A stretch of DNA of 64,000 bases, taken from the NCBI RefSeq assembly GCF_000502875.1, contig NZ_AYWX01000009.1, positions 332,960-396,959 on the forward strand, written 5' to 3'. Position numbers and translations under genes: made by a program. Positions within the stretch are counted from its first letter, which is position 1. Each line of letters starts with the position of its first letter. The stretch is from Mesorhizobium sp. L2C084A000 (GTDB lineage: Bacteria > Pseudomonadota > Alphaproteobacteria > Rhizobiales > Rhizobiaceae). Shown here piece after piece: positions 1 to 10,246 of this stretch. Below the pieces are notes generated by a model that did no database searches, had not been told where the DNA came from, and saw nothing but the letters and a program-made list of their open reading frames with translations.

Positions 1-869
1 GTTGGCGGCTCGTCGAAGGCATTCGGCTCATCCGCGCGAACGTCGAAATCCATGTCGACATCAGCCATGGCGTCGTCGAAATGGCCGGCAAAGCTTTCAT
101 CGGAGATTGCATGGCCGTCACGCGCCGCCGCTTGCTCCGGCATGGGATACTCGACGGGCTCGGCGACCACGAATGACTGTTCGGCCGCCGAATGGTCGTC
201 GAGCACCAGCTCGTCTTCAAGCGAGACTGCCACCGCATCGTCGAATTCGTCATCTGAGGCAACTGGCTCGACAGAAGCGTGCGTGTCGGCAACGGCGTAT
301 TGGGCCTCTTCGGCTTCCTCATCGATCCGGAGGTCCTGGTCGAGCGAAGTGGCAAGCTCGTCCGCCATCGACTGATCGTCCTCGAAGGGGGAGACGTCCT
401 CAAGCGAACCGGCGACGGCATCGTCAAAATCAGACGCGAAAGCCGGCTCGACGGACGGCGCGGCTTCAGCTGCGACCGCATGGCTGGTGCCGGCGACGTG
501 GCCGTCGATCTCAGCCATGTCCAGTTGGAAATCGTCGTCGAGCGACACCGAAAGCTCGTCGTCCATCGCGCTGGCGTCAGCCGCTTGGAATGCCGGCTCA
601 TGCTCGAAGGTCGGCTCATGAGCCTGGACAACCGGAGCGGCGTCGCTGTCGTCAGCGCCGAACTCGCCCATCATTTCTTTCTCGAGATCGATATCGAAAT
701 CGCCCTCTTCGGGCCCGCGATCGGCGGCTGGGGCCTGCGGCTGGGCGGGCGATTGCGGCCTGACCGGCTGGCGCGGGTCGAATCCCATGATCCTGGTCAG
801 TTCCGCGAACGGATCATCGTCAGCGATGTCGTTGTTGTCGGCTACTCTCAGCTGGGTTCTGTCTGCCAT
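1..869 (-). CDS. SPOR-type envelope protein, N-terminal part (3' end outside window)
   Basis: Only the N-terminal 289 codons are in the window. The protein starts MADRTQLRVADNNDIADDDP, then has FAELTRIMGFDPR, an opening I associate with rhizobial SPOR-domain proteins encoded after argS; the SPOR peptidoglycan-binding domain would lie beyond position 1 and is not seen. The visible part is very acidic and built of imperfect repeats with a DD-x4-SL-x-D core (e.g. FDDAVAGSLED, FDDAVAVSLEDE, MADELATSLDQD, MDDELSVSLDDD), so it is probably a disordered cytoplasmic region before a membrane segment. An in-frame ATG at 891-893 would add eight residues; I prefer 869. It is third in a dgt-argS-SPOR series on this strand, 103 bases after argS. 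Function in cell division or envelope is inferred from the family. Confidence 0.7.
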   Translation of the reverse strand, partial: MADRTQLRVADNNDIADDDPFAELTRIMGFDPRQPVRPQSPAQPQAPAADRGPEEGDFDIDLEKEMMGEFGADDSDAAPVVQAHEPTFEHEPAFQAADASAMDDELSVSLDDDFQLDMAEIDGHVAGTSHAVAAEAAPSVEPAFASDFDDAVAGSLEDVSPFEDDQSMADELATSLDQDLRIDEEAEEAQYAVADTHASVEPVASDDEFDDAVAVSLEDELVLDDHSAAEQSFVVAEPVEYPMPEQAAARDGHAISDESFAGHFDDAMADVDMDFDVRADEPNAFDEPP

Positions 870-972
870 TATTGTTCCCGAACTCGCACTCATTCGGACG
901 CCATGGACGTCGCGTAGGGTTGGCCCTTACCAGCGCAATGTGGGCAAAAGGTGACAGGTTATTTAGTCAAAC

Positions 973-2730
973 CTAACGCATTTCGGTGGGCGCGGCGGCC
1001 CCGATCAACGTCAGGCCGGACGTCAAAACGTCCGAAACAGCCTGCACCAGCCCTAGTCTGGCATGCGTCAATTGTCGGTCGTTAACCTTAACAAAACGTA
1101 AGTCCGGATTATCCGTGCCACGGTTCCAGTGTCCGTGGAAGCTGGAAGCCAGATCATAGAGGTAAAATGCCAGCCGATGCGGCTCGAGCGCAAGGGCGGC
1201 GGACTCGATCAGCCGCGGGTATTCGGCGAGCTTGCGGATCAGGCCGATCTCGCCCTCATCGGTCAGCAATGCCGCGGCCGACGCCAGGCTGTTGCGGTCG
1301 AAATTGGCTTCGCCCAGTTGCTCGCTCGCCTGCCGGAACACCGAATGACAGCGCGCCGAGGCGTACTGGACATAGAACACCGGATTGTCCTTGGACTGCT
1401 CGGTCACCTTGACGAAATCGAAATCCAGCGGCGCATCGTTCTTGCGGTAGAGCATCATGAAGCGGATCGCGTCGCGGCCGACCTCCTCCACCACTTCGCG
1501 CAGCGTCACGAAATCGCCCGACCGCTTCGACATACGCACCGGTTCGCCCTCGCGAAACAGCTTGACCAGATTGCACAGCAGGACAGTGAGCTTCACCTCG
1601 TCGCCGGCAACCGCCCGCGCCAAGGCCTCCAGCCGCTTTACGTAGCCGCCATGGTCGGCGCCGAGCACATAGATCAGGTCGACGAAGCCGCGATCGACCT
1701 TGTCCTTGAGATAGGCGACGTCGGCGGCGAAATAGGTGAACGAGCCATCGGACTTGACCAGCGCCCGGTCCATGTCGTCGCCGACCGCGGTCGAGCGGAA
1801 CAGCGTCTGCTCGCGGTCCTCCCAATCGTCGGGTTTCTCGCCCTTGGGCGGCGGCAGCTTGCCCTTGTAGATATGGCCCTTCAGCGTCAAATCGTTGATC
1901 GCCGAGCGGATCTTCCTGGCATTGTCGGCGTGCAGCGTGCGCTCGGAGAAGAACACGTCGTGATGCACGTTGAGCATCGCCAGGTCCTCGCGGATCATCG
2001 CCATCATCGCATCGATGGTGCGATCCTTGACGATGGCGAGCGCCTCGTCATCGGGCATCTGCAGAAGCGAGCGGCCGAATTCCGCGACCAGCGCCTGGCC
2101 GACGGGCACCAGGTAATCGCCGGGATAGAGACCGGCGGGTATTTCGCCGATATCGTCGCCCAGCGCTTCGCGGTAGCGCAGGAATGCGGAACGGCCGAGC
2201 ACGTCGATCTGCGAGCCGGCATCGTTGATGACATATTCCTTGGTCACATCGTAGCCGGCGAAGGCCATCAGATTGGCAAGCGCGTCGCCGACGACAGCAC
2301 CCCGGCAATGGCCGACATGCATCGGCCCGGTCGGATTGGCCGAGACATATTCGACATTGGTCTTCCTGCCGCCGCCAACCGTCGAGCGGCCATAGTTGCG
2401 GCCCTCGCCGAGCAGTGCGGTCAGATGTGTCTGCCAGAAGCCGTCCTTGAGCCTGAGATTGACGAAACCGGGCCCTGCCACTTCCGTCGCCGCGACATCC
2501 TTGTCGTCACGCAGCGCCTGCGCCAGTCTTTCGGCCAGCGCGCGCGGGTTCTGGCCGGTCGGCTTGGCCAGCACCATCGCCGCATTGGTCGCCAGGTCGC
2601 CGTGGCTGGCGTCGCGCGGCGGCTCGACGGCAATGCGCGACAGGTCGGGCGAAACGCCGTCTTTGTCTTTCAGATCAAGCGCTTCGACGGCTTTTATGAT
2701 TCGCGCGGTGAAATCGGCGAAGATGTTCAT
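973..2730 (-). CDS. argS: Arginyl-tRNA synthetase
   Basis: Class I arginyl-tRNA synthetase, which charges tRNA-Arg using ATP in the cytoplasm. The 585-residue protein has the HIGH-type motif as [12 protein letters not shown] after ANPTGPM, and the KMSKS-equivalent loop as [11 protein letters not shown]. The C-terminal region ([23 protein letters not shown] onward) is the anticodon-binding DALR-type domain. Length is normal for the alphaproteobacterial enzyme. The ATG start opens [11 protein letters not shown]. It follows dgt by about 75 bases on the same strand, so the two are probably co-transcribed. Confidence 0.97.
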   Translation of the reverse strand: MNIFADFTARIIKAVEALDLKDKDGVSPDLSRIAVEPPRDASHGDLATNAAMVLAKPTGQNPRALAERLAQALRDDKDVAATEVAGPGFVNLRLKDGFWQTHLTALLGEGRNYGRSTVGGGRKTNVEYVSANPTGPMHVGHCRGAVVGDALANLMAFAGYDVTKEYVINDAGSQIDVLGRSAFLRYREALGDDIGEIPAGLYPGDYLVPVGQALVAEFGRSLLQMPDDEALAIVKDRTIDAMMAMIREDLAMLNVHHDVFFSERTLHADNARKIRSAINDLTLKGHIYKGKLPPPKGEKPDDWEDREQTLFRSTAVGDDMDRALVKSDGSFTYFAADVAYLKDKVDRGFVDLIYVLGADHGGYVKRLEALARAVAGDEVKLTVLLCNLVKLFREGEPVRMSKRSGDFVTLREVVEEVGRDAIRFMMLYRKNDAPLDFDFVKVTEQSKDNPVFYVQYASARCHSVFRQASEQLGEANFDRNSLASAAALLTDEGEIGLIRKLAEYPRLIESAALALEPHRLAFYLYDLASSFHGHWNRGTDNPDLRFVKVNDRQLTHARLGLVQAVSDVLTSGLTLIGAAAPTEMR

Positions 2731-2805
2731 TTGTGTGACTCTGGGGTCTGGCTCTGGCGGCTTTGCAGCGAATCCGGCTCGTTGGCCGGCAAAATCGAGC
2801 CCGCC

Positions 2806-4020
2806 CTAGCCCAATTCAGGCGTATGGTCAAACAAACGCCGGTGTTCCTTGAGCGCGTAGGTGTCGGTCATACCCGCCAGGAAGTCGGCGACGCTGCGCG
2901 CCTTGATGCGGTCGTCGGCCCGATCCAGCCCCTCGCGCCAGCCGTCCGGCATGGCGCGCGGATCGGCGAAATAGGCGTCGAACAGATTTTTGACGATCTG
3001 CTCGGCGTCCGCGCGCACCCGCATAACCTCCGCGTGCCGGTAGAGGTGCTTGTACAGGAAGGCCTTCAGTTCTTTCTCCAAGGCAGCCATTTCGGCCGAG
3101 AAAACTACCATCGTCTCGCCAGCTGCCCTCACTGCATCGGCGCTCCGCGGCTTGATGCGATCGAGATTGGCGGTCGTCGACTTGATCACGTCCTCGACCA
3201 TGGCGGTTATCTGCCGCCGCATCAGCTCGTGGCCGGTGCGCACATCATCGAGGGAGGGATAGCGTGAGCGAACGCCTTTCAGGATCGTTCCCGGCAGCGA
3301 AACCGTCTCCAGCATGTCCAGCGTCAGTAGCCCTGCCCTCAAGCCGTCATCGATGTCATGCGTGTTGTAGGCTATATCGTCGGCGATCGCCGCGCATTGC
3401 GCCTCGATGCCGGCGAACCGGTCGAGTTCGAGATCGTGCAGTTCAGAGTAATCACGGATCGCCTGCGGCACCGGCCCTTTCAGACCCTTGCCGTTGGCGT
3501 CCGTCAGCGGTCCATTGTGCTTGACCAGGCCTTCCAGCGTTTCCCAGGTCAGGTTGAGCCCATCGAACTCGGCGTAGCGCGCCTCCAGCCTCGTCACGAT
3601 GCGCAGCGATTGCGCGTTGTGGTCAAAGCCGCCCCAGGTGGCCATCTTTTCGTTCAGCGCGTCCTCGCCGGTGTGGCCGAAGGGCGTGTGGCCGAAATCA
3701 TGCACCAGCGCCACCGCCTCAGCGAGATCCTCGTCGCCGCGCAGCGCCCGTGCCAGGGCGCGCGCGATCTGCGCCACTTCGATCGAATGGGTCAGCCGGG
3801 TGCGATAGTGGTCGCCTTCATGCGCGATGAAGACCTGCGTCTTGTGCTTCAGGCGCCGGAAGGCCGTCGAATGGATGATGCGGTCACGGTCACGCTGGAA
3901 TGGCGTGCGGGTCGGGCTTTCCACCTCGTCGAACAGCCGTCCGCGCGACTTTGCCGGGTCGCAGGCATAGGCGGCGCGCGGCCGATAGCCGAATCCGATG
4001 TCGCCCAACTCATTGGTCAT
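2806..4020 (-). CDS. dgt: dGTPase-like deoxynucleoside triphosphate triphosphohydrolase
   Basis: HD-superfamily enzyme that hydrolyses dNTPs to deoxynucleoside and triphosphate. The 404-residue protein has the HD metal site split as usual: [15 protein letters not shown] (first His), [15 protein letters not shown] (HD pair) and [17 protein letters not shown] (last Asp). The N-terminal [24 protein letters not shown] is typical of the short type-2 subgroup, whose substrate range is broader than dGTP, so the symbol follows family usage. The gene is divergent from erpA; the roughly 90 bases between them must hold both promoters. Transcription continues into argS. Confidence 0.93.
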   Translation of the reverse strand: MTNELGDIGFGYRPRAAYACDPAKSRGRLFDEVESPTRTPFQRDRDRIIHSTAFRRLKHKTQVFIAHEGDHYRTRLTHSIEVAQIARALARALRGDEDLAEAVALVHDFGHTPFGHTGEDALNEKMATWGGFDHNAQSLRIVTRLEARYAEFDGLNLTWETLEGLVKHNGPLTDANGKGLKGPVPQAIRDYSELHDLELDRFAGIEAQCAAIADDIAYNTHDIDDGLRAGLLTLDMLETVSLPGTILKGVRSRYPSLDDVRTGHELMRRQITAMVEDVIKSTTANLDRIKPRSADAVRAAGETMVVFSAEMAALEKELKAFLYKHLYRHAEVMRVRADAEQIVKNLFDAYFADPRAMPDGWREGLDRADDRIKARSVADFLAGMTDTYALKEHRRLFDHTPELG

Positions 4021-4110
4021 GGCTGATGCTGCCGCGTTTGACTTAGCCAGGTTGACTTGGCCCCTCGCGCTTCATACCTATCATGTGAAACCGAAAGCAA
4101 GGTGACGCCC

Positions 4111-4458
4111 ATGGGCGCTGATGCCAAGACTGCCATGAAAGTCGATATGACCGAGGCCGCCGCCAAGCGGATCGCCAGGATTGTCTCGAACGAGGCCGGC
4201 AAGACGGCGCTGCGCGTGTCGGTCGAAGGCGGCGGCTGCTCGGGCTTCTCCTACAAGTTCGATCTGGTCGATACGCGCAATGACGACGACGTCGCCATCG
4301 AGAAGGACGGTGCCACCGTGCTGATCGACGATCTGTCGCTGGTCTATATGGGCGGCTCTGTGATCGATTTCGTCGACGATCTGATGGGCCAGTCGTTCCA
4401 GATCCGCAATCCGAATGCCGTCGCCTCCTGCGGCTGCGGCACGAGTTTCTCCATATAG
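4111..4458 (+). CDS. erpA: A-type iron-sulfur cluster carrier (ErpA/IscA family)
   Basis: Small iron-sulfur carrier that receives [2Fe-2S] or [4Fe-4S] clusters and passes them to apoproteins. The 115-residue protein has the three family cysteines: one in GGGCSGFSY and two in the C-terminal SCGCGTSF. I chose ATG 4111 because AAGGTGA lies eight bases upstream; an upstream in-frame start at 4057 would add residues unlike the family. The assignment to ErpA rather than IscA rests on the isolated context (no iscS or iscU nearby) and is tentative. The next gene begins one base after its stop, which suggests coupling. Confidence 0.88.
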   Translation: MGADAKTAMKVDMTEAAAKRIARIVSNEAGKTALRVSVEGGGCSGFSYKFDLVDTRNDDDVAIEKDGATVLIDDLSLVYMGGSVIDFVDDLMGQSFQIRNPNAVASCGCGTSFSI

Positions 4459-4459
4459 A

Positions 4460-4855
4460 ATGCCTGCTATCGGTGCGGTCCGTCAGATCGCGCTGTCGGC
4501 TGGCCGTGATCTCGACGCCACGCTGGCTTTCTGGCGCGACGTGCTCGGCATGGGGGTTCATGCGCGCTTCGACCCGCCGGGCATCGCCTTCATCATGGCC
4601 GGCGATATCAGGCTGCTGTTCACCGACGGCATACCGGCCGGAACCGTCTATCTCGACATATCGGGCCTCGATGACTTCCATGCCTCTGCGGTCGCGGCAG
4701 GCGTACCCTTCACCGCGCCGCCAACACTTGTCCATCGCGACACAGAGGGCCAGTTCGGTCCAGCGGGGGAAAGCGAATGGATGGCCTTCCTAAAGGACCC
4801 GGCTGGCAATACGATTGGCCTCGTCGAACGCCATCCGCCGCAAGAATCCAACTGA
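4460..4855 (+). CDS. VOC-family (glyoxalase-like) protein
   Basis: Vicinal-oxygen-chelate fold protein of 131 residues. It shows the paired beta-alpha-beta pattern: LDATLAFWRDVLGMGVHARFD in the first half and the closing MAFLKDPAGNTIGLVER typical of the family. Members include glyoxalases, dioxygenases and binding proteins; the sequence does not fix the reaction. The ATG at 4460 nearly touches the erpA stop, and xthA follows after 17 bases, so erpA-VOC-xthA is probably one transcript. Confidence 0.78.
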   Translation: MPAIGAVRQIALSAGRDLDATLAFWRDVLGMGVHARFDPPGIAFIMAGDIRLLFTDGIPAGTVYLDISGLDDFHASAVAAGVPFTAPPTLVHRDTEGQFGPAGESEWMAFLKDPAGNTIGLVERHPPQESN

Positions 4856-4872
4856 ACAGCATCGAGACCGCC

Positions 4873-5667
4873 ATGAAAATCGTCACCTGGAACATCAACG
4901 GTGTCCGCGCCCGCATTGGCAACCTCACCCATTGGCTGACCGAGAGCGCACCCGACATCGTCTGCCTGCAGGAGATCAAGTCGGTCGACGAGCAATTCCC
5001 GCGCGCCGAGATCGAGGCGCTTGGCTACAATGTCGAAACCCACGGCCAAAAGGGTTTCAACGGCGTCGCCCTGCTGTCGAAGCTGCGCTTCGACGAGGTG
5101 ATCCGAGGCCTGCCCGGCGACGATGCCGATGAACAGGCTCGTTTCATCGAAGGGGTTTTCTCGACTGACAAGGGCGCGCTGCGCGTCGCCTCGCTCTATC
5201 TGCCGAACGGCAATCCGATCGATGACGAGAAGAAGTTTCCTTACAAGCTGTCCTGGATGGCGCGGCTGGAGCGCTGGGCCGAAGAACGGCTGAGACTGGA
5301 GGAGGCTCTGGTGCTCGCCGGCGACTACAACGTGATTCCCGAGCGGATCGACGCGCGGTTTCCGGAGAACTGGCTGGGCGACGCGCTGTTCCAGCCGCAG
5401 ACGCGACAATCCTTCCGGCGGCTGCTCAACCTTGGTTTCACCGAGGCGGTGCGCGCGGTCACCGACGCACCCGACACCTACACATTCTGGGACTATCAAG
5501 CCGGCGCGTGGCAGAAGAACAACGGCATCCGCATCGACCACCTGCTCTTGTCGCCGGAAGCCGCCAACCGGTTTTCTTCCGCGTCGATCGAAAAGCACGT
5601 GCGCGCCTGGGAAAAACCGTCCGATCACGTGCCGGTGGCGATCGATCTCGCACTTCAGCCGGCCTGA
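4873..5667 (+). CDS. xthA: Exodeoxyribonuclease III
   Basis: AP endonuclease and 3'-5' exonuclease of base-excision repair. The 264-residue protein opens MKIVTWNINGVRAR and has the metal-binding LQEIK motif, the LAGDYNVIP motif, and the catalytic C-terminal SDHVPVAIDL (Asp-His pair), all in the ExoIII/APE1 order. ATG 4873 gives the canonical N-terminus. Length matches XthA. It follows the VOC gene closely. Confidence 0.95.
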   Translation: MKIVTWNINGVRARIGNLTHWLTESAPDIVCLQEIKSVDEQFPRAEIEALGYNVETHGQKGFNGVALLSKLRFDEVIRGLPGDDADEQARFIEGVFSTDKGALRVASLYLPNGNPIDDEKKFPYKLSWMARLERWAEERLRLEEALVLAGDYNVIPERIDARFPENWLGDALFQPQTRQSFRRLLNLGFTEAVRAVTDAPDTYTFWDYQAGAWQKNNGIRIDHLLLSPEAANRFSSASIEKHVRAWEKPSDHVPVAIDLALQPA

Positions 5668-5756
5668 GAGAACCCTCGCCGGGCACGTCTGCGCTGGACC
5701 TCATATCGCCACATTTCGCGCCGCTCATTGCGGGCCAGCATGGCGGCTGGGGTTCC

Positions 5757-6056
5757 ATGAGCACACGATTTCATCTTTGTCCGATCGGCCTGGCATTTGC
5801 CATGGCCGCTCCCGGTGCGGCATTTGCCGACCAGGAATGCCTGGCCAATGGAAAATCCTACCAGCTTGGCCAGGTCGCCTGCCTGACGCTTGCCGACCGG
5901 AGCCATCTGGCTCGCTGCGACATGGTGCTCAACAACACATCGTGGACGAAGATCGGGGATAGCTGCCCGGAAAACACGCTGGCGCCACAACCCCATGTCA
6001 CGCCGATCTCGACGCCGGCGCCCAGCATGGTGCCGACGGAGCCGATCGAGAACTGA
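5757..6056 (+). CDS. Small exported protein of unknown function
   Basis: 99-residue protein with a clear signal peptide: a hydrophobic stretch LCPIGLAFAMAAPGAAFA followed by a cleavage-like AFA-DQ. The mature part has four cysteines (in DQECL, QVACL, ARCDM and DSCPE), suggesting two disulfides in the periplasm, then a proline-rich tail. I chose the ATG at 5757 because it is the start that yields the signal peptide; a GGGG stretch lies just upstream. Converges with exoR. I do not recognise the family. Confidence 0.65.
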   Translation: MSTRFHLCPIGLAFAMAAPGAAFADQECLANGKSYQLGQVACLTLADRSHLARCDMVLNNTSWTKIGDSCPENTLAPQPHVTPISTPAPSMVPTEPIEN

Positions 6057-6105
6057 TCACGATCGAAAATCGAGTGCTGCTGGTGAAGCTGACGCGGCCG
6101 CGAGA

Positions 6106-6966
6106 TTACTGATCCGCGTTGTTGCCCTTGGTGAGGATATCATCGGCCAGCGAGATGGCGGTGCGGCGGTCGGCCTCGCCGGCGGTGGCAAATGCCTCTT
6201 CCTGCATGCCGCGGATCCAGGGCTGGTCAGCCGGCGAAGCGCGTTCGAGCGCTGCCGTCATCATCGCCAGGCCACGAACGATCTTGCCGCTCTGGAACAA
6301 CAAATGGCCCAGTGTCGCCTGTGCGCCGGCATGGCCTTTCTCGGCGGCGAGTTGGAACCAGCGCCCGGCCTGCTTGACGCTGGCCTTCACGCCGCCCTCG
6401 CCCTTCAGGAACATCTGCCCCATTTCGAACTGCGCGTTCGGATTGCGGTAGTTGGCGGCGGCGCGCATGTAATATTCCTGGGCCGCCACCTCGTTCTCGG
6501 CGACCGGGCTGCCGGGAATGCCCGTGCGCAAATAGTCGCCAAGCGCCACCAGCGCGTCGGAGACATAGCTTTCCTCAGGCGAGCCGGGCTCGACGTCCTG
6601 ATCGACGATCTCGGAGAAGAACTTGAACGCCTCGTAGTCGTCACGCGCCACGCCGTCGCCCTCGGCATACATGCGGGCAAGCTTCCAGGTGGCGCCGATC
6701 TGGCCGTTTTCGGCGGCGTATTTGTAGGCCTCGGCAGCCTGTTCCTTGTGGCCGTTCTTGTAGGCGGAGAAGCCGAACTGGAAGACCGCCCATGGGCTGG
6801 ATTGCGGCTTCACCCCGGTCTTGTCGTCGAACACCTTGTCGTCGAAGGCCATGGCCTGGCCCACGGCGCCAAAGGTCGCGCCAAAAGTGGCGATCACGAC
6901 CAGTGCCGAAAAGACAGACGACCTCAACAACTCTGGTGTTGACTTCAACAACTCAGATGTCCGCAT
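6106..6966 (-). CDS. exoR: ExoR, periplasmic Sel1-repeat regulator of exopolysaccharide
   Basis: In Sinorhizobium, ExoR is a periplasmic protein that binds the sensor kinase ExoS and holds the ExoS-ChvI system inactive, repressing succinoglycan and affecting motility and symbiosis. This 286-residue homologue has an N-terminal signal peptide ending near AMA-FDD and tandem Sel1 repeats ([60 protein letters not shown]), plus the ExoR-like [11 protein letters not shown] and [15 protein letters not shown] chose ATG 6966; a GTG at 6987 is possible. The start lies inside the end of ilvD (14-base overlap), so translation of the two is probably coupled. Confidence 0.88.
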   Translation of the reverse strand: MRTSELLKSTPELLRSSVFSALVVIATFGATFGAVGQAMAFDDKVFDDKTGVKPQSSPWAVFQFGFSAYKNGHKEQAAEAYKYAAENGQIGATWKLARMYAEGDGVARDDYEAFKFFSEIVDQDVEPGSPEESYVSDALVALGDYLRTGIPGSPVAENEVAAQEYYMRAAANYRNPNAQFEMGQMFLKGEGGVKASVKQAGRWFQLAAEKGHAGAQATLGHLLFQSGKIVRGLAMMTAALERASPADQPWIRGMQEEAFATAGEADRRTAISLADDILTKGNNADQ

Positions 6967-8677
6967 AACAGTGTGTTTCTTTCGCACCGCCTGGATGGGT
7001 CACCGCGCCATCGCGCGCCGGCCCTACCGTCTGTGCATATTTCCATATCGCGCCCGACTGATAATCGGTCGCGCGCGCCTTCCATGTCTTTGCCCTCGCC
7101 GCCAGTTCGCTATCGGACAACGCCACGTCGATCGTGCCGTTCACCGCGTCGATCGAGATCACGTCACCATCCCTGAGCAGTCCGATCGGGCCGCCTACGG
7201 CTGCTTCGGGGCCGACATGGCCGATGCAGAAACCGCGCGTCGCGCCCGAGAAGCGCCCGTCGGTGATCAGCGCCACCTTGCCGCCCATGCCCTGGCCGTA
7301 AAGTGCTGCCGTCGTCGACAGCATCTCGCGCATGCCGGGGCCGCCGCGCGGCCCCTCGTAGCGGATGACGAGAACTTCGCCTTCCCTGTAGTTGCGCTGC
7401 GTCACCGCCTCGAAACATTCCTCTTCCGAATCGAAGCAGCGTGCCGGGCCGGAGAACTTCAACTCCGCCATGCCCGCGACCTTCACGATCGCGCCTTCGG
7501 GGGCAAGGTTTCCCTTCAAGCCCACGACACCGCCGGTTTGGGTAATGGGTGTGTTGGCCGGGCGGACCACGTCCTGATGCTCATTCCAGACAACGTGCTG
7601 CATGTTTTCGGCCAAAGTGCGGCCAGTCACGGTCATGCAGTCGCCATGCAGATAGCCGTGGTCGAGCAGCGTCTTCATCAGCAGCGGAATGCCGCCGGCC
7701 TCGAACATGTCCTTGGCGACATATTTGCCGCCCGGCTTGAGGTCGGCGATGTAAGGCGTCTTCTCGAAGATCTTGGCCACGTCGAACAGGTCGAACTTGA
7801 TGCCGGCCTCGTGGGCGATCGCCGGCAGATGCAGTGCCGCGTTGGTCGAACCGCCGGTGGCCGAGACCACGGTCGCCGCATTCTCCAGCGCCTTCAGCGT
7901 GACGATGTCGCGCGGCCGGATATTTCTGGCGATCAGCTCCATGATCTTTTCGCCGGAGGCGAAATTGAACCGGTCGCGCATTTCGTAAGGGGCAGGCGCG
8001 CCGCAGGAGTAGGGCAGCGCTAGGCCGATCGCCTCGGCGACGGTGGCCATGGTGTTGGCGGTGAACTGGGCGCCGCAGGAACCGGCCGAGGGACACGCGA
8101 CCTGCTCGATCTCAAGCAGTTCGTCGTCGCTGATCGTGCCGACCGAGTGCTGGCCGACCGCCTCGAAAACATCCTGCACGGTGATCTGGCGGCCGCGATA
8201 GCTGCCGGGCAGGATCGAACCGCCATAGATGAAGATCGACGGCACGTTGAGCCGCACCATGGCCATCATCATGCCGGGCAGCGACTTGTCGCAGCCGGCC
8301 AGCCCGACCAGCGCGTCGTAGCAATGGCCGCGCATGGTGAGTTCGACCGAATCGGCGATGACCTCGCGCGACACCAGCGACGACTTCATGCCCTGGTGAC
8401 CCATGGCGATGCCGTCGGTGACGGTGATGGTGCAGAATTCGCGCGGCGTGCCGCTGGCGGCAGCGACCCCCTTCTTGACCACCTGCGCCTGGCGCATCAG
8501 CGAGATGTTGCAGGGCGCCGCCTCGTTCCAGCAGGAGGCGACCCCGACCAGCGGCTGCGCGATCTCGGCCGCCGACAAACCCATCGCATAGAGATAGGAA
8601 CGATGCGGCGCACGCGCCGGACCGACTGTCACATGGCGGCTGGGGAGCTTAGCCTTGGAGATGACTTTGGCGTCCAT
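6953..8677 (-). CDS. ilvD: Dihydroxy-acid dehydratase
   Basis: Iron-sulfur enzyme that dehydrates dihydroxy acids to 2-oxo acids in isoleucine, valine and pantothenate synthesis. The 574-residue protein has the IlvD/Edd cysteines: [25 protein letters not shown], and [17 protein letters not shown]-terminal [20 protein letters not shown] is a family hallmark. ATG 8677 is supported by AAGGAAG six to eight bases upstream; the longer reading frame to 8761 has an arginine-rich extension unlike the family. The stop overlaps the exoR start. Confidence 0.96.
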   Translation of the reverse strand: MDAKVISKAKLPSRHVTVGPARAPHRSYLYAMGLSAAEIAQPLVGVASCWNEAAPCNISLMRQAQVVKKGVAAASGTPREFCTITVTDGIAMGHQGMKSSLVSREVIADSVELTMRGHCYDALVGLAGCDKSLPGMMMAMVRLNVPSIFIYGGSILPGSYRGRQITVQDVFEAVGQHSVGTISDDELLEIEQVACPSAGSCGAQFTANTMATVAEAIGLALPYSCGAPAPYEMRDRFNFASGEKIMELIARNIRPRDIVTLKALENAATVVSATGGSTNAALHLPAIAHEAGIKFDLFDVAKIFEKTPYIADLKPGGKYVAKDMFEAGGIPLLMKTLLDHGYLHGDCMTVTGRTLAENMQHVVWNEHQDVVRPANTPITQTGGVVGLKGNLAPEGAIVKVAGMAELKFSGPARCFDSEEECFEAVTQRNYREGEVLVIRYEGPRGGPGMREMLSTTAALYGQGMGGKVALITDGRFSGATRGFCIGHVGPEAAVGGPIGLLRDGDVISIDAVNGTIDVALSDSELAARAKTWKARATDYQSGAIWKYAQTVGPARDGAVTHPGGAKETHCYADI

Positions 8678-8983
8678 ACTCTTCCTTGCCCCATCTTCCC
8701 TGCAAATGGGGCGGAGCGGCCTGCCCCCTCGCCGAGCCTTTTGGCGCGTGTCCCGAGACAAGATCGAGGTGCGCCGGGTTTATGGCGGGAAATGGGCAAT
8801 TTCCTCAGCCCGGCTTCCAGTGCAGGGGTTGTTCAGAAAGTGTTGCCAAAACATCACAATCGCACGAGGCGAAAGCGGTGCGGCTAATGTGCAATGCAGC
8901 TTGGATGAGAGGATCGCAAGCAATGCGATCTCAAACGAAAAAGGCCGGGCATTGCCCGGCCTTTCATGTTCAACTTTAGTTAG
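8678..8983. other. Intergenic region upstream of ilvD
   Basis: About 300 bases between ilvD and the FadL-like gene, which are on the same strand. It should contain the ilvD promoter and leader, and it holds the terminator of the FadL-like gene at its right end (8935-8965). I looked for a leader peptide rich in branched-chain codons near ilvD and found no convincing one. Short reading frames here lack ribosome-binding sites. Confidence 0.5.
8935..8965 (-). terminator. Intrinsic terminator after FadL-like gene
   Basis: GC-rich hairpin: arms AAGGCCGGGC and GCCCGGCCTT around a two-base AT loop, followed on the minus strand by a run of T (the A run at 8938-8942). It starts about 20 bases after the stop codon of the FadL-like gene. 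Confidence 0.8.
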
Positions 8984-10246
8984 TTACCACTTGACCTTGA
9001 ATGAAGTCGAAAGTGCCGTCACAAGGTCGTTGCCGAAGTCAGCGGTATAGCCATTGTCATAGGTTTGGCCATCATCTGGGTTTACGGCCGTATGAATCGA
9101 TCCGCTGGTCAGCACGCCCACGGCGCCGCCGAGCCGAACCTCGATGTTCTGGGTTGGCGTGTAGGCCACGCCACCGCTGAGGGTCCAGGTATCGGTCTGG
9201 GCACTCAGGCCGGTCGACGTTCCGCGATCCCATGTGATAACCGCCGCACCGCTCCACTGATCATTGAATTTGTGGCCGACGCCGCCGGAAACCGTCCAGC
9301 CATCGCGATAGAGTAGGTCGAGCGAGGTAAGCCGCAATGGGCTGGTCGTCGTGCAGGATGCCGTGCCGGTCGGGCAAAACGGAATGCTCTGCAACTCGCT
9401 CCAATTCATCCACTTTATGGATCCGAATGCCAGCCAGCCAGGAGCTATGCCCGACTGAAGCTTGAGCTCTACAGAATCCGGAACCTGCGAGGAACCGCTA
9501 ACGTTCGTCACCTTGCCCAAAAACGGATTTAAGGGATTGAGAGCCGCAGGAACCTGAGTCAGATCCAGCGTTCCGTCCAAATTGTCGAGCTTGACCGCCG
9601 AATTATAGACCAAGCTGGCGCGCAGGGCGATATCCGGAATCTCATAGGCAACGCCGGCTCGCCATCCCCAGCCGTCACCTTCGAGGTCAAGCCGCCCTAT
9701 GCCCGCACCGGGAATGGGAGCCACCAATTGTTCCTTGAAGCCAGAAACATTCTCGTGGAACACGCCGCCGATGAAACGAAACTGTCCTTTGCCGAGATCC
9801 ATCTTGTAAGAGCAGGTTCCGCCCACGGCCTCGCTCTTCACCTGCGTTTCAACATTGCTGTTCGCGCCGGCCCAATTCCGACCCGGGTTGCTGGACGCAC
9901 CAATCGGCTGGCCGTAGTCGACGAGGCAATCGACGGGGCCCATACCCGCCTTGATGCCGACGCTCGGCACCCAATAGCTTTCGGTATCGCGAGCACTGTT
10001 GGAGAAACCCATGAGGTTAAGCGGTCCGTCAGACGGGTCGGTGTCCTGCACGTTCTTGAGGTCGCGTTGCGGCATCACATAGGTGCCGGAGACCTCACCC
10101 GTGACTTGGGCAGGATCAAACAGCAGGTCGATATCATAGCCGCCGCGCTCCAGGCCGCCGGCATGTGCCGAGTTCATCGCCGTCCCGATCAACGCCAGCG
10201 AAAAGCAGCCCGCCCCCAGCAGCGCTTTCAGTCGCAGAATAGTCAT
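8984..10246 (-). CDS. FadL/OmpP1-family outer-membrane transport protein
   Basis: Predicted beta-barrel of the FadL family, which moves hydrophobic compounds such as long-chain fatty acids across the outer membrane. The 420-residue protein has a signal peptide ending near NSAHA-GG, the FadL-type early part (GGLERGGYDIDLLFDPA), repeated alternating strands ending in aromatic residues, and a C-terminal strand ending in VKW, suited to BAM insertion. GGGGAGGA lies before the ATG. It stands alone with a long upstream region and its own terminator. Substrate is not determined by the sequence. Confidence 0.87.
   Translation of the reverse strand: MTILRLKALLGAGCFSLALIGTAMNSAHAGGLERGGYDIDLLFDPAQVTGEVSGTYVMPQRDLKNVQDTDPSDGPLNLMGFSNSARDTESYWVPSVGIKAGMGPVDCLVDYGQPIGASSNPGRNWAGANSNVETQVKSEAVGGTCSYKMDLGKGQFRFIGGVFHENVSGFKEQLVAPIPGAGIGRLDLEGDGWGWRAGVAYEIPDIALRASLVYNSAVKLDNLDGTLDLTQVPAALNPLNPFLGKVTNVSGSSQVPDSVELKLQSGIAPGWLAFGSIKWMNWSELQSIPFCPTGTASCTTTSPLRLTSLDLLYRDGWTVSGGVGHKFNDQWSGAAVITWDRGTSTGLSAQTDTWTLSGGVAYTPTQNIEVRLGGAVGVLTSGSIHTAVNPDDGQTYDNGYTADFGNDLVTALSTSFKVKW

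Noticed and set aside
2..763. 253-codon plus-strand frame at the left edge
   Set aside because: Arginine-rich shadow of the acidic repeats of the minus-strand SPOR-type gene.
1129..3267. 712-codon open frame on the plus strand
   Set aside because: It is antisense to argS and dgt, crosses their gap, and has no ribosome site or recognisable domain. High G+C makes long antisense frames common here.
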